Shown: positions 35,417-43,743 of the stretch, piece after piece | Numbering within the stretch: the stretch's first letter is position 1 | How the letters are laid out: each line of letters starts with the position of its first letter | From: Bradyrhizobium sp. 21 | GTDB lineage: Bacteria; Pseudomonadota; Alphaproteobacteria; Rhizobiales; Xanthobacteraceae | Direction: 5' to 3' | Assembly: GCF_023073335.1 (NCBI RefSeq) | Contig: NZ_JADPJG010000026.1 | Span: 97,945-161,944, forward strand | Length of the DNA: 64,000 nucleotides | Program-made: the position numbers and the translations under genes | Notes under the pieces: generated by a model | Database searches by the model: none | What the model was told of the DNA's origin: nothing | The model's input: the letters and a program-made list of their open reading frames with translations, nothing else

Positions 35417-36376
35417 CTAGAGCTCCTTCTTGATGTCGACGATGCGCGACATCATGGAGATGATCAGGAACGTGATGACGAGCAGGATCACGGCATTCGC
35501 GGCCGCGGCCGGGAACTGCAGCGCGTTCACCCGCGTCTCGATGATCTTGCCGGCGGCGGCGATCTGCTGGCCGCCCATCACGCCGATGGTGATGAAGTCG
35601 CCCATCACGATGGTGATGACGAAGATCGAGCCGATCACGATGCCGGGCTTGGCAAGCGGGATGATGACGTTGACCAGCGTCTGGAAGCCGGTGGCGCCGG
35701 CGTCATAGGCGGCCTCGATCAGCGATTTGTCGATGCGCACCATCGAATTGAAGATCGGCACCACCATGAAGAAGGTAAAGAGGTGCACCAGCGCCAGCAC
35801 CACGGAGAATTCGGAGAACAGCAGCCATTCCAACGGGTGGTTGATCAATCCGCTCTTGACCAGTCCGGAGTTCACCAGGCCGTTGCGTCCGAGCAGCGGG
35901 ATCCAGGCGATCATGCGGATGACGTTGGAGGTCCAGAACGGGATCGTGCAGAGCAGTGACAGACCCACCTGCCAGGTCTTCGACTTGACGTGGAAGGCGA
36001 GGAAGTAGGCGACCCAGAAGCCGATGAAGAGCGTGATCGCCCAGACCAGGAAGCAGAGCTTCAGGGTCATCACATAGGTTCGGCCGATCGTGCAGAGCTC
36101 GGGAAGCTGCGCGATGCAGCCTTCGAACGTGTCGGTGTAGCCGCGGCCCGAGAACGTCGGAAGCAGTTGGTATTCGTTGTAGTCCCAGAAGGAGACGATG
36201 ACGACGAAGACAAGCGGGATCAGGAAGAAGGAGAGGAACACCAGCATCATCGGCCCGGCCTGAAGCCAGGAGATGAAGGACGGCGACAGGCGGGCCGCTT
36301 TGGTGCGGCGCGCCGTGTCGGGTCCCCGGACGAGGTCCGGGGATGCCTGTTGCAGGATGTCCTCCGAGGTGTCCAT
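35417..36376 (-). CDS. ABC transporter permease (PotB type)
   Basis: 319-residue inner-membrane permease. The N-terminal 30 residues include a stretch encoded by a perfect DNA palindrome (see 36323-36343). Then the first helix AGPMMLVFLSFFLIPLVFVV, a periplasmic loop with two Cys (CIAQLPELCTIG), and the EAA loop LIEAAYDAGATGFQTLVNVI with PLAKPG. It lies 4 bases after the receptor gene and 3 before the PotC-type gene. The loop Cys pair may form a disulfide. Confidence 0.92.
   Translation of the reverse strand: MDTSEDILQQASPDLVRGPDTARRTKAARLSPSFISWLQAGPMMLVFLSFFLIPLVFVVIVSFWDYNEYQLLPTFSGRGYTDTFEGCIAQLPELCTIGRTYVMTLKLCFLVWAITLFIGFWVAYFLAFHVKSKTWQVGLSLLCTIPFWTSNVIRMIAWIPLLGRNGLVNSGLVKSGLINHPLEWLLFSEFSVVLALVHLFTFFMVVPIFNSMVRIDKSLIEAAYDAGATGFQTLVNVIIPLAKPGIVIGSIFVITIVMGDFITIGVMGGQQIAAAGKIIETRVNALQFPAAAANAVILLVITFLIISMMSRIVDIKKEL
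36323..36343. repeat. Perfect palindrome inside the PotB-type gene
   Basis: TCCCCGGAC (36323-36331) and GTCCGGGGA (36335-36343) pair perfectly around GAG. It codes residues about 11-18 of the permease (around SPDLVRGPD), a segment that has no counterpart in most PotB proteins that I know. It looks like a dispersed short palindrome captured in frame. Confidence 0.7.
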
Positions 36377-36380
36377 CAGA

Positions 36381-37670
36381 TTACGCCGCGATGAACTCGT
36401 TCCACTTGCGGACCATGTAGTCGTTCTCGTCCATCACGGCGTTCCAGCACGCGACGCCGCCCATGCGGTCCTCGTAGGAGCCGCCGTCGCGCACCGCGCC
36501 GGCCTTCTCCAGCAGCGAGCCGTCGGGCGCCTTGATGTCCTTCTCGGCCGCCTTGCCTTCCATCCAGTACGCCCACTCGTAAGGCTCCATATGCGCCTTC
36601 GCGGTGGAGAGCACGGCGGAATAGTAGCCCTGCCGGTTGAGGTAGGCGCCGGCATAGCCAGACAGGAACCAGTTGACGAACTCGTAGGCCCAGTCGAGCT
36701 TGGCACCGGAGACGCCCTTGGACATGCAGAAGCCCGAAGCCCAGGAACGGTAGCCTTCCTTGAGCGGCTGGAACGTGCAGGCGATGCCCATCGAGCGCAC
36801 TTTCGTCACCGCTGGCGACCACATCGACTGGATCACGGTTTCGCCTGAGGCCATCAGGTTGACGCTCTCGTTGAAATCCTTCCAGAACGCGCGGAACTGG
36901 CCGGCCTTCTTGGCTTCGATCATCACCTTCATGGTGAGATCGATCTCTTCCTTGGTCATGTTGCCCTTGTCGGCATATTTGTACTTGCCGGTGGCTTCGA
37001 CGACCATCGCGGCATCCATGATGCCGATCGAGGGAATGTTGAGGATCGAGGCCTTGCCCTTGAATTCGGGATTGAGCAGCTCGGCCCAGGACCCGATCGG
37101 GCGCTTGATCAGGTCGGGGCGGATGCCGAGCGTGTCGGCGTTGTAGACGGTCGGAATCAGCGTGACGAACTCGGTCGCGGTCTTGGAGAAGGTCTTGGAG
37201 TCCTTGCCTTCGAGATAGAGCACCTTCCAGGGCGCGGTGCCCTGGTTGCCGATCTTCTTGCCGCCGGGCGTCTCGCCCTTGGTGAAGACCGGCGTGATGT
37301 TGCCGAATTCCTTGATCTTCCTGGCATCGAGGGCAAGGATGTTGCCGGACGGGACCAGCTTCTTCAGCGAGAAATATTCGGTGTCCAGCACGTCGAAGGA
37401 GTTCGGCTGGGTCATCACGCGCTTGGTGACGTCGTCGGTCGTCGCGGTGATGTATTCGATCTTGATGCCGGTGTCCTTCAGGCACTGCTTCGAGATATCG
37501 TCGCCCTCGTTCACGGCGGTGCCGAGATAGCGCAGCACCTTCGGCTCGGCCGACATCACATAGGGAAAGCCGGTGATGGCGCCGGAGCCGGCGGCGAGGC
37601 CGGCGAGCCCGGCGGTGCCCTTGAGCAGCGTGCGGCGGCTAAAACCCTTCTTCCTGGTGGTCTCGGTCAT
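36381..37670 (-). CDS. ABC transporter solute receptor (PotD/Fbp-like, Tat signal)
   Basis: 429 residues, longer than PotD (about 350) and closer to the extracellular solute-binding family 1/PotF group. The N-terminus KKGFSRRTLLKGTAGLAGLA is a twin-arginine signal, so it is likely exported folded. The body contains GFPYVMSAEPKVLRYLGTAV, PNSFDVLDTEYFSLKKLVPS and IPSIGIMDAAMVVEATGKYK. ATG 37670 has GAGGAG 9 bases upstream, which decides it over the start at 37694. It sits between the ATPase and permease genes and delivers the substrate; polyamine, amino acid derivative or organic anion cannot be told apart. Confidence 0.9.
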   Translation of the reverse strand: MTETTRKKGFSRRTLLKGTAGLAGLAAGSGAITGFPYVMSAEPKVLRYLGTAVNEGDDISKQCLKDTGIKIEYITATTDDVTKRVMTQPNSFDVLDTEYFSLKKLVPSGNILALDARKIKEFGNITPVFTKGETPGGKKIGNQGTAPWKVLYLEGKDSKTFSKTATEFVTLIPTVYNADTLGIRPDLIKRPIGSWAELLNPEFKGKASILNIPSIGIMDAAMVVEATGKYKYADKGNMTKEEIDLTMKVMIEAKKAGQFRAFWKDFNESVNLMASGETVIQSMWSPAVTKVRSMGIACTFQPLKEGYRSWASGFCMSKGVSGAKLDWAYEFVNWFLSGYAGAYLNRQGYYSAVLSTAKAHMEPYEWAYWMEGKAAEKDIKAPDGSLLEKAGAVRDGGSYEDRMGGVACWNAVMDENDYMVRKWNEFIAA

Positions 37671-37712
37671 ATCAGTCACTCCTCTGTTGCGCATTCCGGT
37701 GATTGATCGGCG

Positions 37713-38699
37713 CTATTGCAGGCGTTGCACCTTGGCGGGATCCCAGGTGACCAGCGCGCGATCGCCCGGACGCAATGGCCGGGCGTCGAACACGGTCTCG
37801 GGAACATGGGCGAACAGGGCGGTGCCATCGTCCAGCGTGAGCGAGACGGCGACATAGGAGCCCTGGTACTCGGTCTGGGTCAGCAGCGCCGGTGCGCCGA
37901 ACGCGCCGTCAACGAACGGCATGATGCCGAGCTGATCAGCGCGCACGGCGATGAGTTTTCCGGCGTCGCTGAGGACGTTGTGGCCGCCGATGAAACGCGC
38001 CACGAATTCGGTGCTGGGATGGTGGAAGATGTCGCGGGCCGAGCCCTGCTGCTCGATCTTGCCCTGGTTCATCACCACGATGTGGTCGGCGAGCGCCATC
38101 GCTTCCTCCTGGCCGTGGGTGACCTGGATGAAGCTGATGCCGAGCTCGCGCTGCAGCCGCTTCAGCTCGCCGCGCATCCTGACCCGCAGGAACGGATCGA
38201 GCGCGGACAGCGGCTCATCGAGCAACAGGATCTGCGGCTCGGTGATCAGCGCCCGGGCAAGCGCGACGCGCTGCTGCTGGCCGCCGGAGAGCTGCGCGGG
38301 AAGCCGGCCCGCATAGGGGCTCATGGCGACCAGCTCGAGCAACTCGCCAGCGCGCTTGTGCCTGATAGCGCGGTCGATGCCGCGCATTTTCAGCGCAAAC
38401 GCCACGTTGTCGAGCACGGTCAGATGCGGAAACAGCGCGTAGGATTGGAACATCATCGCCGTGCCGCGCTTCGCGGGCTCGAGGTCGGTGACGTTCTGCG
38501 GACCGAGGATGATGTCGCCCTCGCTGACCGCCTCGTGGCCCGCGATCATGCGCAAAGTCGAGGTTTTGCCGCAGCCGGAGGGGCCGAGCAGGCAGCAATA
38601 GGTCCCGGCCGGGATCTTCAGATTGACGGTGTCGACCGCCAGCGTCGTGTCATAGCGCTTGGTGACGGCGACCAGTTCGAGAGTGGCGGGAGTGGCCAT
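37713..38699 (-). CDS. ABC transporter ATP-binding protein (PotA type)
   Basis: 328 residues. Walker A GPSGCGKTS near residue 43, Q loop, signature LSGGQQQRVALARAL, Walker B ILLLDEPLSALDPF and the switch His in VTHGQEEAMAL; the last 90 residues are a TOBE domain (MIAVRADQLG-like start to ALVTWDPAKVQ). This is the MalK/PotA class with a regulatory tail. First gene of the minus-strand operon ATPase, receptor, two permeases, racemase; its start is about 280 bases from the divergent GntR regulator gene. Confidence 0.94.
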   Translation of the reverse strand: MATPATLELVAVTKRYDTTLAVDTVNLKIPAGTYCCLLGPSGCGKTSTLRMIAGHEAVSEGDIILGPQNVTDLEPAKRGTAMMFQSYALFPHLTVLDNVAFALKMRGIDRAIRHKRAGELLELVAMSPYAGRLPAQLSGGQQQRVALARALITEPQILLLDEPLSALDPFLRVRMRGELKRLQRELGISFIQVTHGQEEAMALADHIVVMNQGKIEQQGSARDIFHHPSTEFVARFIGGHNVLSDAGKLIAVRADQLGIMPFVDGAFGAPALLTQTEYQGSYVAVSLTLDDGTALFAHVPETVFDARPLRPGDRALVTWDPAKVQRLQ

Positions 38700-38883
38700 G
38701 GCGTGTCCGAGGGAGGGGCGATGCTGCCGATCTCTCCGCAAGGTCCGTGCCAACCGCCCTTGAATCGTCCTTGGCCGGATGAATTCCAGAACTGTCCAGC
38801 AGAGTCAGGTCGTTAGATCGAATCCGAGGCCCTTGGGCGTTGCGGCGCCGGCCTTTCTCTCTGCACACAAAACAGGCGCAGAT

Positions 38884-38913
38884 TGTATAAAGTTTCGCCT
38901 GTGATTGGATACA
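38884..38913. promoter_or_regulatory. Candidate GntR operator
   Basis: TGTAT at 38884-38888 and ATACA at 38909-38913 form an inverted pair with 20 bases between, in the divergent region between the transporter operon and the GntR-family gene. Each arm sits in a context like TTGTATAA or GGATACAG, similar in kind to known FCD-GntR sites. It is only 67 bases from the regulator start. Weak but well placed. Confidence 0.35.
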
Positions 38914-38979
38914 GCTCGTCGACTAACATTCCAAGCCGAACGTTTGCCGATCGAGCCCTCAAACCCAACCTTCGAACTG

Positions 38980-39687
38980 ATGGCCGCCAAGTCCCGCCCG
39001 AAATCCGACGCGCCAGATGCGAGCGATCGTGTCAGCCGCATCCGGGAAGGCGTGACCGCGGCGATCCTCGAGCATCGCCTGCTGCCGGGCACGAAGCTCG
39101 GCGAGGACGAGATCGGCGAGATCTATGGCGCCAGCCGCACGCTGGTCCGCACCGCGCTGCAGCAGCTCGCGCATGAGGGCATCGTCGACATCGAGAAGAA
39201 CCGCGGCGCCTTCGTCGCACGCCCGACGCCGGCAGATGCGCGCGAAGTGTTCGAGGCGCGCCGCCTGATCGAGCCCACCATCGTCGATCACGCGATCGAT
39301 GCGGTGTCGCCGGCCTGGATCGATCGCCTGCAGCGCCATCTTGCCGAGGAACGCGAGGCGGAGCTGCGCGGCGACGCGCGTGCCTCGGTCCGCCTCTCCG
39401 GCGACTTTCATCGCCTCGTCGCCGAGATGAGTGGCCACAGCATCTATCTCGGCTTCCTCAAGGAGCTGATCGCGCGCTCCTCGCTCATCATCCTGCTCTA
39501 CCGCCGGCACGACACGCCGGCCTGCGGCACCGATCATCATGCCGGCATCGTCGCCGCGATCCGCAAGCGCGACAGTGGGACCGCGCGCGCGCAGATGCTG
39601 TCGCATCTGAACGAGATCGAGGCCGAGCTGTTCTTGAAAGATCCAGCCGCCGACGAGCTGCGGCTCGCGGATGTGCTTGGGCTCTGA
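38980..39687 (+). CDS. GntR family transcriptional regulator (FCD domain)
   Basis: 235 residues. The winged helix has REGVTAAILEHRLLPGTKLG then EDEIGEIYGASRTLVRTALQ and LAHEGIVDIEKNRGAFVA, the standard GntR DNA-binding part. The C-terminal FCD ligand domain has ARRLIEPTIVDHAI, SGDFHRLVAEMSGH (Asp and His metal ligands) and TDHHAGIVAAIRKRD (His ligands). Divergent from the Pot-type operon and so its likely regulator, with the imported compound or its product as effector. ATG 38980 is preferred over the longer TTG-started frame at 38905 because it precedes the homology by about 16 residues. Confidence 0.9.
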   Translation: MAAKSRPKSDAPDASDRVSRIREGVTAAILEHRLLPGTKLGEDEIGEIYGASRTLVRTALQQLAHEGIVDIEKNRGAFVARPTPADAREVFEARRLIEPTIVDHAIDAVSPAWIDRLQRHLAEEREAELRGDARASVRLSGDFHRLVAEMSGHSIYLGFLKELIARSSLIILLYRRHDTPACGTDHHAGIVAAIRKRDSGTARAQMLSHLNEIEAELFLKDPAADELRLADVLGL

Positions 39688-39727
39688 GCTCAACCAGGCG
39701 TCCGCACCCGGATGGGCGCGGTCGGAA

Positions 39728-40705
39728 CTATTGCGGCTCCAATCCGAGCGACTTGATCGACTCGAGCCAGACCGGCCCTTCCTTTTCGTAGAGCGCAATC
39801 GATGATGCGCGATCCATTGCCGGCTGGTCGACTCCGAAGGCTTCGAGCAGCTTCTGCACACGCTCCGTCTTGCCGCCTTCGACCATCAGCTTGGCGAGCA
39901 GTTCGACCCGGTCCACTGGTGTCGCCGCCGGTGCCACCAGCGTGGTGAAGCTGGTGAGCTGGAAGACATTCCCGGTGACCCCTTGCTCGACAAACGTCTT
40001 GGTTTCGGGAAGTTTCTTCATGCGCACCGGTGTCGGCACGGCAATCGGGCGGCCGATGCCGGTATCGAGCACCGGAAGCGCGGCCTGATAGCTGCCGACC
40101 GCCGCCTGGATGACTCCGGCTGCAAGATCCTGCCACATCGGCGCTTCGCCGCGGTAATGCACGATGGAAATGTCGAGGCCGAATTGCCGGTTGAGCTCGG
40201 CGATCGCGATGTGCGCGAACGAGCCGATACCGTACGAGCCCGCCGTGACCTTGTTGCCGCGCGCATAGGCGACGAACTCTTCGATCGTCTTGGCATTGGT
40301 GGCGGAATGGACCACCAACGGCAGATGCCCCGAAGGCGTCACCGCGACAATCGTGAAATCCTTGTCCGGATCATAGGCCAGTGATTTCAGCAGCAGCCGG
40401 TTACCGAGCAGGGTGGACGAGATCGTGTACATCAGCGTGTAACCGTCCGCCGGGGAATCCTTCACCGACTGCGCCGCCAGCGCACCGCTGGCGCCGGTTT
40501 TGTTTTCGACAATGACCGGCTGGCCGAGCTTCTGCGAGATGAAGTCGCCATAGGCGCGCGCGAAGGCATCGGTGATGCCGCCCGCCGGCGTGGAGACGAC
40601 GATCCTGATGGCCCGGGTCGGCCAGGCTTCGGCCCAGGCCGTTTCAGCCGTGGCCACCGTCAGGCATGCAATCGCGGCAAATAGAATTCTCGCGGATGTC
40701 CGCAC
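39728..40705 (-). CDS. Bug-family (TctC-like) extracytoplasmic solute receptor
   Basis: 325 residues. GTG start at 40705 with GGGAAG upstream; signal peptide ILFAAIACLTVATAETAWA. The mature part begins WPTRAIRIVVSTPAGGITDA, a Bug/TctC signature, with IVENKTGASGALAAQSVKDS and a C-terminal helix pair. These are the receptors of tripartite tricarboxylate transporters and bind carboxylates or similar ligands. No TctA/TctB membrane genes are nearby, so it is an orphan receptor, very common in Bradyrhizobium and Bordetella. Downstream of an IclR regulator on the same strand. Confidence 0.92.
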   Translation of the reverse strand: MRTSARILFAAIACLTVATAETAWAEAWPTRAIRIVVSTPAGGITDAFARAYGDFISQKLGQPVIVENKTGASGALAAQSVKDSPADGYTLMYTISSTLLGNRLLLKSLAYDPDKDFTIVAVTPSGHLPLVVHSATNAKTIEEFVAYARGNKVTAGSYGIGSFAHIAIAELNRQFGLDISIVHYRGEAPMWQDLAAGVIQAAVGSYQAALPVLDTGIGRPIAVPTPVRMKKLPETKTFVEQGVTGNVFQLTSFTTLVAPAATPVDRVELLAKLMVEGGKTERVQKLLEAFGVDQPAMDRASSIALYEKEGPVWLESIKSLGLEPQ

Positions 40706-40806
40706 TTCGGCTTCCCCCTTTACCTTGTTTCATTGGGCAGCCGGGAGCCACCGGAATGAGATGTCACACGAGCAAGCGAGAAGCGTCAAGAAATCAAAAT
40801 ATCGTT

Positions 40807-41637
40807 TCACTGTGTGAAATGGTCACGTCTGACCGGCAGAGGAGTGGCAGGCCCAGCAAGCTTGGCGCTGAGCGCCTCGGCAAGTGCGGCGGCGACTTTC
40901 TTCATCGGAGGCACGAAGCGGCGTGCGCCGTCCTCAATGCTGACCGCTTCGCGAAGCATCATCACGTTCATGCTGGCGAACAGGCGATTCCGCAAAACGA
41001 CGGGGACGCCGATCGCCCAGACCGCGCCGCCGAAGACGTGGCGGCTGTAGCTCTCGTCCATGACCGCGAACCCGGCGCTGCGGATCGTGCGCAGCACTTT
41101 GGCGAGCCTGCCGGGATTGCGCGCCAGATCGTTCCAGGGCTCGGGACCGAGGGCAAGGCGGGCGGCGATGCGCTCCTGCTCGGCGGGCTCGCAGAAGGCC
41201 AGATAGGCGCGTCCCATCGAGGTGCCGAGAACGGGAAAGCGAAACCCGGGCGGCCGGCTGAACAGCAGCGAGCCGTCCACCCGCGTCGTGTGGGCGATGA
41301 CCATGGACTCCTGATCGAGCACCGCGATGTCCGACGGCCAGTGAATCTGTTTGCGGAATTTGTTGAGGATGGGCTCGGCGATGCCGCCGATCCAGGTCGG
41401 CTCGTCATAGCCCGCGCTGAGCAGCAGCGTCCGCCCTGTCGGTGCGTAGCTGGCCGGCTCGGTACGCCGCACCACATAACCTTCATGCTCCAGTGTCTCG
41501 AGCATGCGGACGATCGTTGCCTTGTCCAGCCCCGTCGCCTTGTGCAGCGAGCCGACGGTCGACTGCCGTTCCTGGTTGATCACCCGCAGGACTTCGAGAC
41601 CCCTCGACAACGCGATGACGGGGCGGAACGACGCCAT
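40807..41637 (-). CDS. IclR family transcriptional regulator
   Basis: 276 residues. N-terminal winged helix with ALSRGLEVLRVINQERQSTV and LHKATGLDKATIVRMLETLE, then the IclR effector domain with RVDGSLLFSRPPGFRFPVLG and SMGRAYLAFCEPAE, and FAVMDESYSRHVFGGAVWAI near the end. AAGGAG lies 6 bases before the ATG. It is 101 bases upstream of the Bug receptor gene and may be co-transcribed with or control it. Effector unknown. Confidence 0.92.
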   Translation of the reverse strand: MASFRPVIALSRGLEVLRVINQERQSTVGSLHKATGLDKATIVRMLETLEHEGYVVRRTEPASYAPTGRTLLLSAGYDEPTWIGGIAEPILNKFRKQIHWPSDIAVLDQESMVIAHTTRVDGSLLFSRPPGFRFPVLGTSMGRAYLAFCEPAEQERIAARLALGPEPWNDLARNPGRLAKVLRTIRSAGFAVMDESYSRHVFGGAVWAIGVPVVLRNRLFASMNVMMLREAVSIEDGARRFVPPMKKVAAALAEALSAKLAGPATPLPVRRDHFTQ

Positions 41638-41851
41638 GGCAGCTCCTTGTGACGGCCTGCGCTACCCATTGAAGCAACGGCGGGATCAGTCAACAGCGCT
41701 GCTCGAACCGGATTGTGACAAGCCTCGCCGGATCTTGCGCGCGGTTCCTCGTGTGTGGACGATGTGCGCAACGGCTTAACGTCACTGTTCATCGCGGGCG
41801 GCAACGGCTATATGGTGCAGCTCTGTCATCGAACTGTCATGTTACCACAAA

Positions 41852-43621
41852 ATGCTGAGATCAGACGCAATTCCGGCTCGCAAGACTGCGAGCGCGCCGG
41901 ATGGGAATCCCGTCCTGAAGGACAACAAGAGAACGCAGATCGCCGCCGGTTTCCTCAGGCAGCATGACCCGGCCGTATCAGGCGCGGAACCTGCGATCGT
42001 CGAGGGCGCTGTGATCGCCCAGACGTCTTCGCAAGATACGACGCCTGAACCGGCGCCAGCTCAGTCGAATGCCGCCGCGCGTTCCGCCGGTGAAGTCGAG
42101 CTCAAGCTTCTCGTCGATGCCGATCGCATGGCGCATTTCAACGCTGCGCCGGTCATCGCGGCGAACGCGCGCAGCAAGGGCGCGCGCAAACATCTCAAGT
42201 CCGTCTATTATGACACGCCGGAACGGACGCTGCGGCGCAACGGCTTGAGCCTGCGCGTTCGTCAGAGCGGCGCGCGCTTCGTGCAGACGGTGAAGACCGA
42301 GGCCGCGGATGATCCGCTGCGCCGCGGCGAGTGGGAGGCGAGCGTGCCGTCGCTCGCGCCCGATCTGGCTCTCGCGATGCCCTTCATTCCGGAGAAGCTT
42401 CGCGAGCACCTTGAAGCGCGGCCGCTCGAAGTGGTGTTCACCGCCGACATTCATCGTCATGCGCGGATGGTTGACCTGCCGTCCGGCACGGTCGAAATCG
42501 CCTTCGACCAGGGCGTCGTCACGGCCGGCGACCGGACGATGCCGGTCAGCGAGATCGAGCTGGAACTGAAGAGCGGCAGCGCGAGCACGATCTACGAGAT
42601 CGCGCTGCGGCTTGCCGAGCACGGGGCAGTGAAGCCGTCGATCCGCACCAAATCGGCGCGCGGCTTCGATCTTGCCGCCGACAAGCCGCCCGCGGCGCGA
42701 CGTCCGCGAAAACTTCGCCTCGATGCGTCGGTGACGCTCGACGAGGCTTTTGCGACCATCCTGCGATCCTGCTTCCTCCATCTGCTGCAGTCGCTGCCGG
42801 CGGCCGAGGACGGCCGCAATCCGGAAGGCGTGCATCAGCTGCGCGTTTCGCTGCGCCGGCTGCGATCGGCGCTCGATCTGATGCGATCGGTCGGCGCTCT
42901 CAGCAATCTCGACGCGTTGCGGTCGGAAGCAAGATGGCTGGCGCAAGACCTCTCCGCCGCGCGCGACTGGGACGTGTTCCAGCTCGAGACCTTGCCGACG
43001 ATCGCAAAGGCCTGTCCGTCGGTCTCAGGCTTCGATGCGCTGAGCCGGGCTGCGGCCGGGCAACAGTCTGAAGCCTACCGCAAGGCGCATCGCGCGCTCG
43101 CCGATCGCCGCTGCGCCGTGTTCCTGATCGGCCTCGGCGGCTGGATCGAGACGCGGGGCTGGCGCAACGACGTCGCCGTGGAAGACCTCGGCCAGCTCGC
43201 CGAGCCGGCCGTCAACTTCGCGCAGCGCGTTTTGTCGGAGCAATATGCGAAGGTGCTCAAGCGGGGCCGCCGCTTCAAGTCGCTTCCCGCAGAAGAGCTG
43301 CACCGGGTGCGGCTCGCGACCAAGCGGCTGCGCTATCTCAGCGAGTTCCTGCTGCCGCTGTTCGCCGACCGCAAAACCGCGCGGAAATTCTCGCGCCGGC
43401 TCGCCGGCTTGCAGGAGCAGCTTGGCGCCTTCAACGACATGGCGGTGACCGCATCACTGCTCGACGGGATCGGCGCCGAACCCGACAGCGCGATTGCGGC
43501 CGCGGCCATCGCCGGCTGGCAGGCGCGCGCATCGGTCGGCGTGCAGCCCGCCTTGCAGGGCACATGGCGCGATTTCACCGCCGCGCGTGTGCCCTGGTCG
43601 CGGCTGACTCAGCAGGATTGA
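41852..43621 (+). CDS. CYTH and CHAD domain protein (triphosphatase-like)
   Basis: 589 residues. After a variable 75-residue head, the CYTH domain starts at EVELKLLVDADR (the ExExK motif is EVELK) and has KSVYYDTPERTLRRNGLSLR and IELELKSG; it forms a tunnel that hydrolyses triphosphate or binds polyphosphate chains. The CHAD domain follows from about 295: GVHQLRVSLRRLRSALDLM and LHRVRLATKRLRYLSEFLLP carry the conserved His and basic residues that bind polyphosphate. Relatives such as ygiF of E. coli are inorganic triphosphatases, and CHAD proteins decorate polyphosphate granules. The head has no signal. ATG 41852 chosen; later starts possible. Confidence 0.92.
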   Translation: MLRSDAIPARKTASAPDGNPVLKDNKRTQIAAGFLRQHDPAVSGAEPAIVEGAVIAQTSSQDTTPEPAPAQSNAAARSAGEVELKLLVDADRMAHFNAAPVIAANARSKGARKHLKSVYYDTPERTLRRNGLSLRVRQSGARFVQTVKTEAADDPLRRGEWEASVPSLAPDLALAMPFIPEKLREHLEARPLEVVFTADIHRHARMVDLPSGTVEIAFDQGVVTAGDRTMPVSEIELELKSGSASTIYEIALRLAEHGAVKPSIRTKSARGFDLAADKPPAARRPRKLRLDASVTLDEAFATILRSCFLHLLQSLPAAEDGRNPEGVHQLRVSLRRLRSALDLMRSVGALSNLDALRSEARWLAQDLSAARDWDVFQLETLPTIAKACPSVSGFDALSRAAAGQQSEAYRKAHRALADRRCAVFLIGLGGWIETRGWRNDVAVEDLGQLAEPAVNFAQRVLSEQYAKVLKRGRRFKSLPAEELHRVRLATKRLRYLSEFLLPLFADRKTARKFSRRLAGLQEQLGAFNDMAVTASLLDGIGAEPDSAIAAAAIAGWQARASVGVQPALQGTWRDFTAARVPWSRLTQQD

Positions 43622-43637
43622 ACGAAGCGCCACCCCC

Positions 43638-43676
43638 AAAAAAGTTGCGGCCAGCCATTGGGGGATGGCTGGCCGC
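43638..43676 (-). terminator. Intrinsic terminator (minus strand)
   Basis: GCGGCCAGCCAT (43647-43658) pairs with ATGGCTGGCCGC (43665-43676), 12 bases, loop of 6. On the minus strand it is followed after three bases by six Ts (43643-43638). It lies 68 bases downstream of the BTLCP gene stop and so ends that transcript; it may also stop the convergent CYTH-CHAD transcript. Confidence 0.9.
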
Positions 43677-43690
43677 GCGCGAACCGGTCT

Positions 43691-43709
43691 GGGACGGGGA
43701 GGGGTGGGG
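43691..43709 (+). other. Potential G-quadruplex motif, copy 1
   Basis: Four G runs in close order (GGG, GGGG, GGGG, GGGG with loops of 2, 1 and 1 bases) between the convergent CYTH-CHAD and BTLCP genes. The 17-mer CGGGGAGGGGTGGGGAT is shared with 59235-59251. Confidence 0.7.
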
Positions 43710-43743
43710 ATGTGACCGGGTCGCGTATCTCTTTCCGTGGTGA

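Noticed and set aside
36381..38699. Naming the transporter a spermidine/putrescine importer
   Set aside because: Receptor length, Tat signal and the attached racemase argue against firm polyamine specificity.
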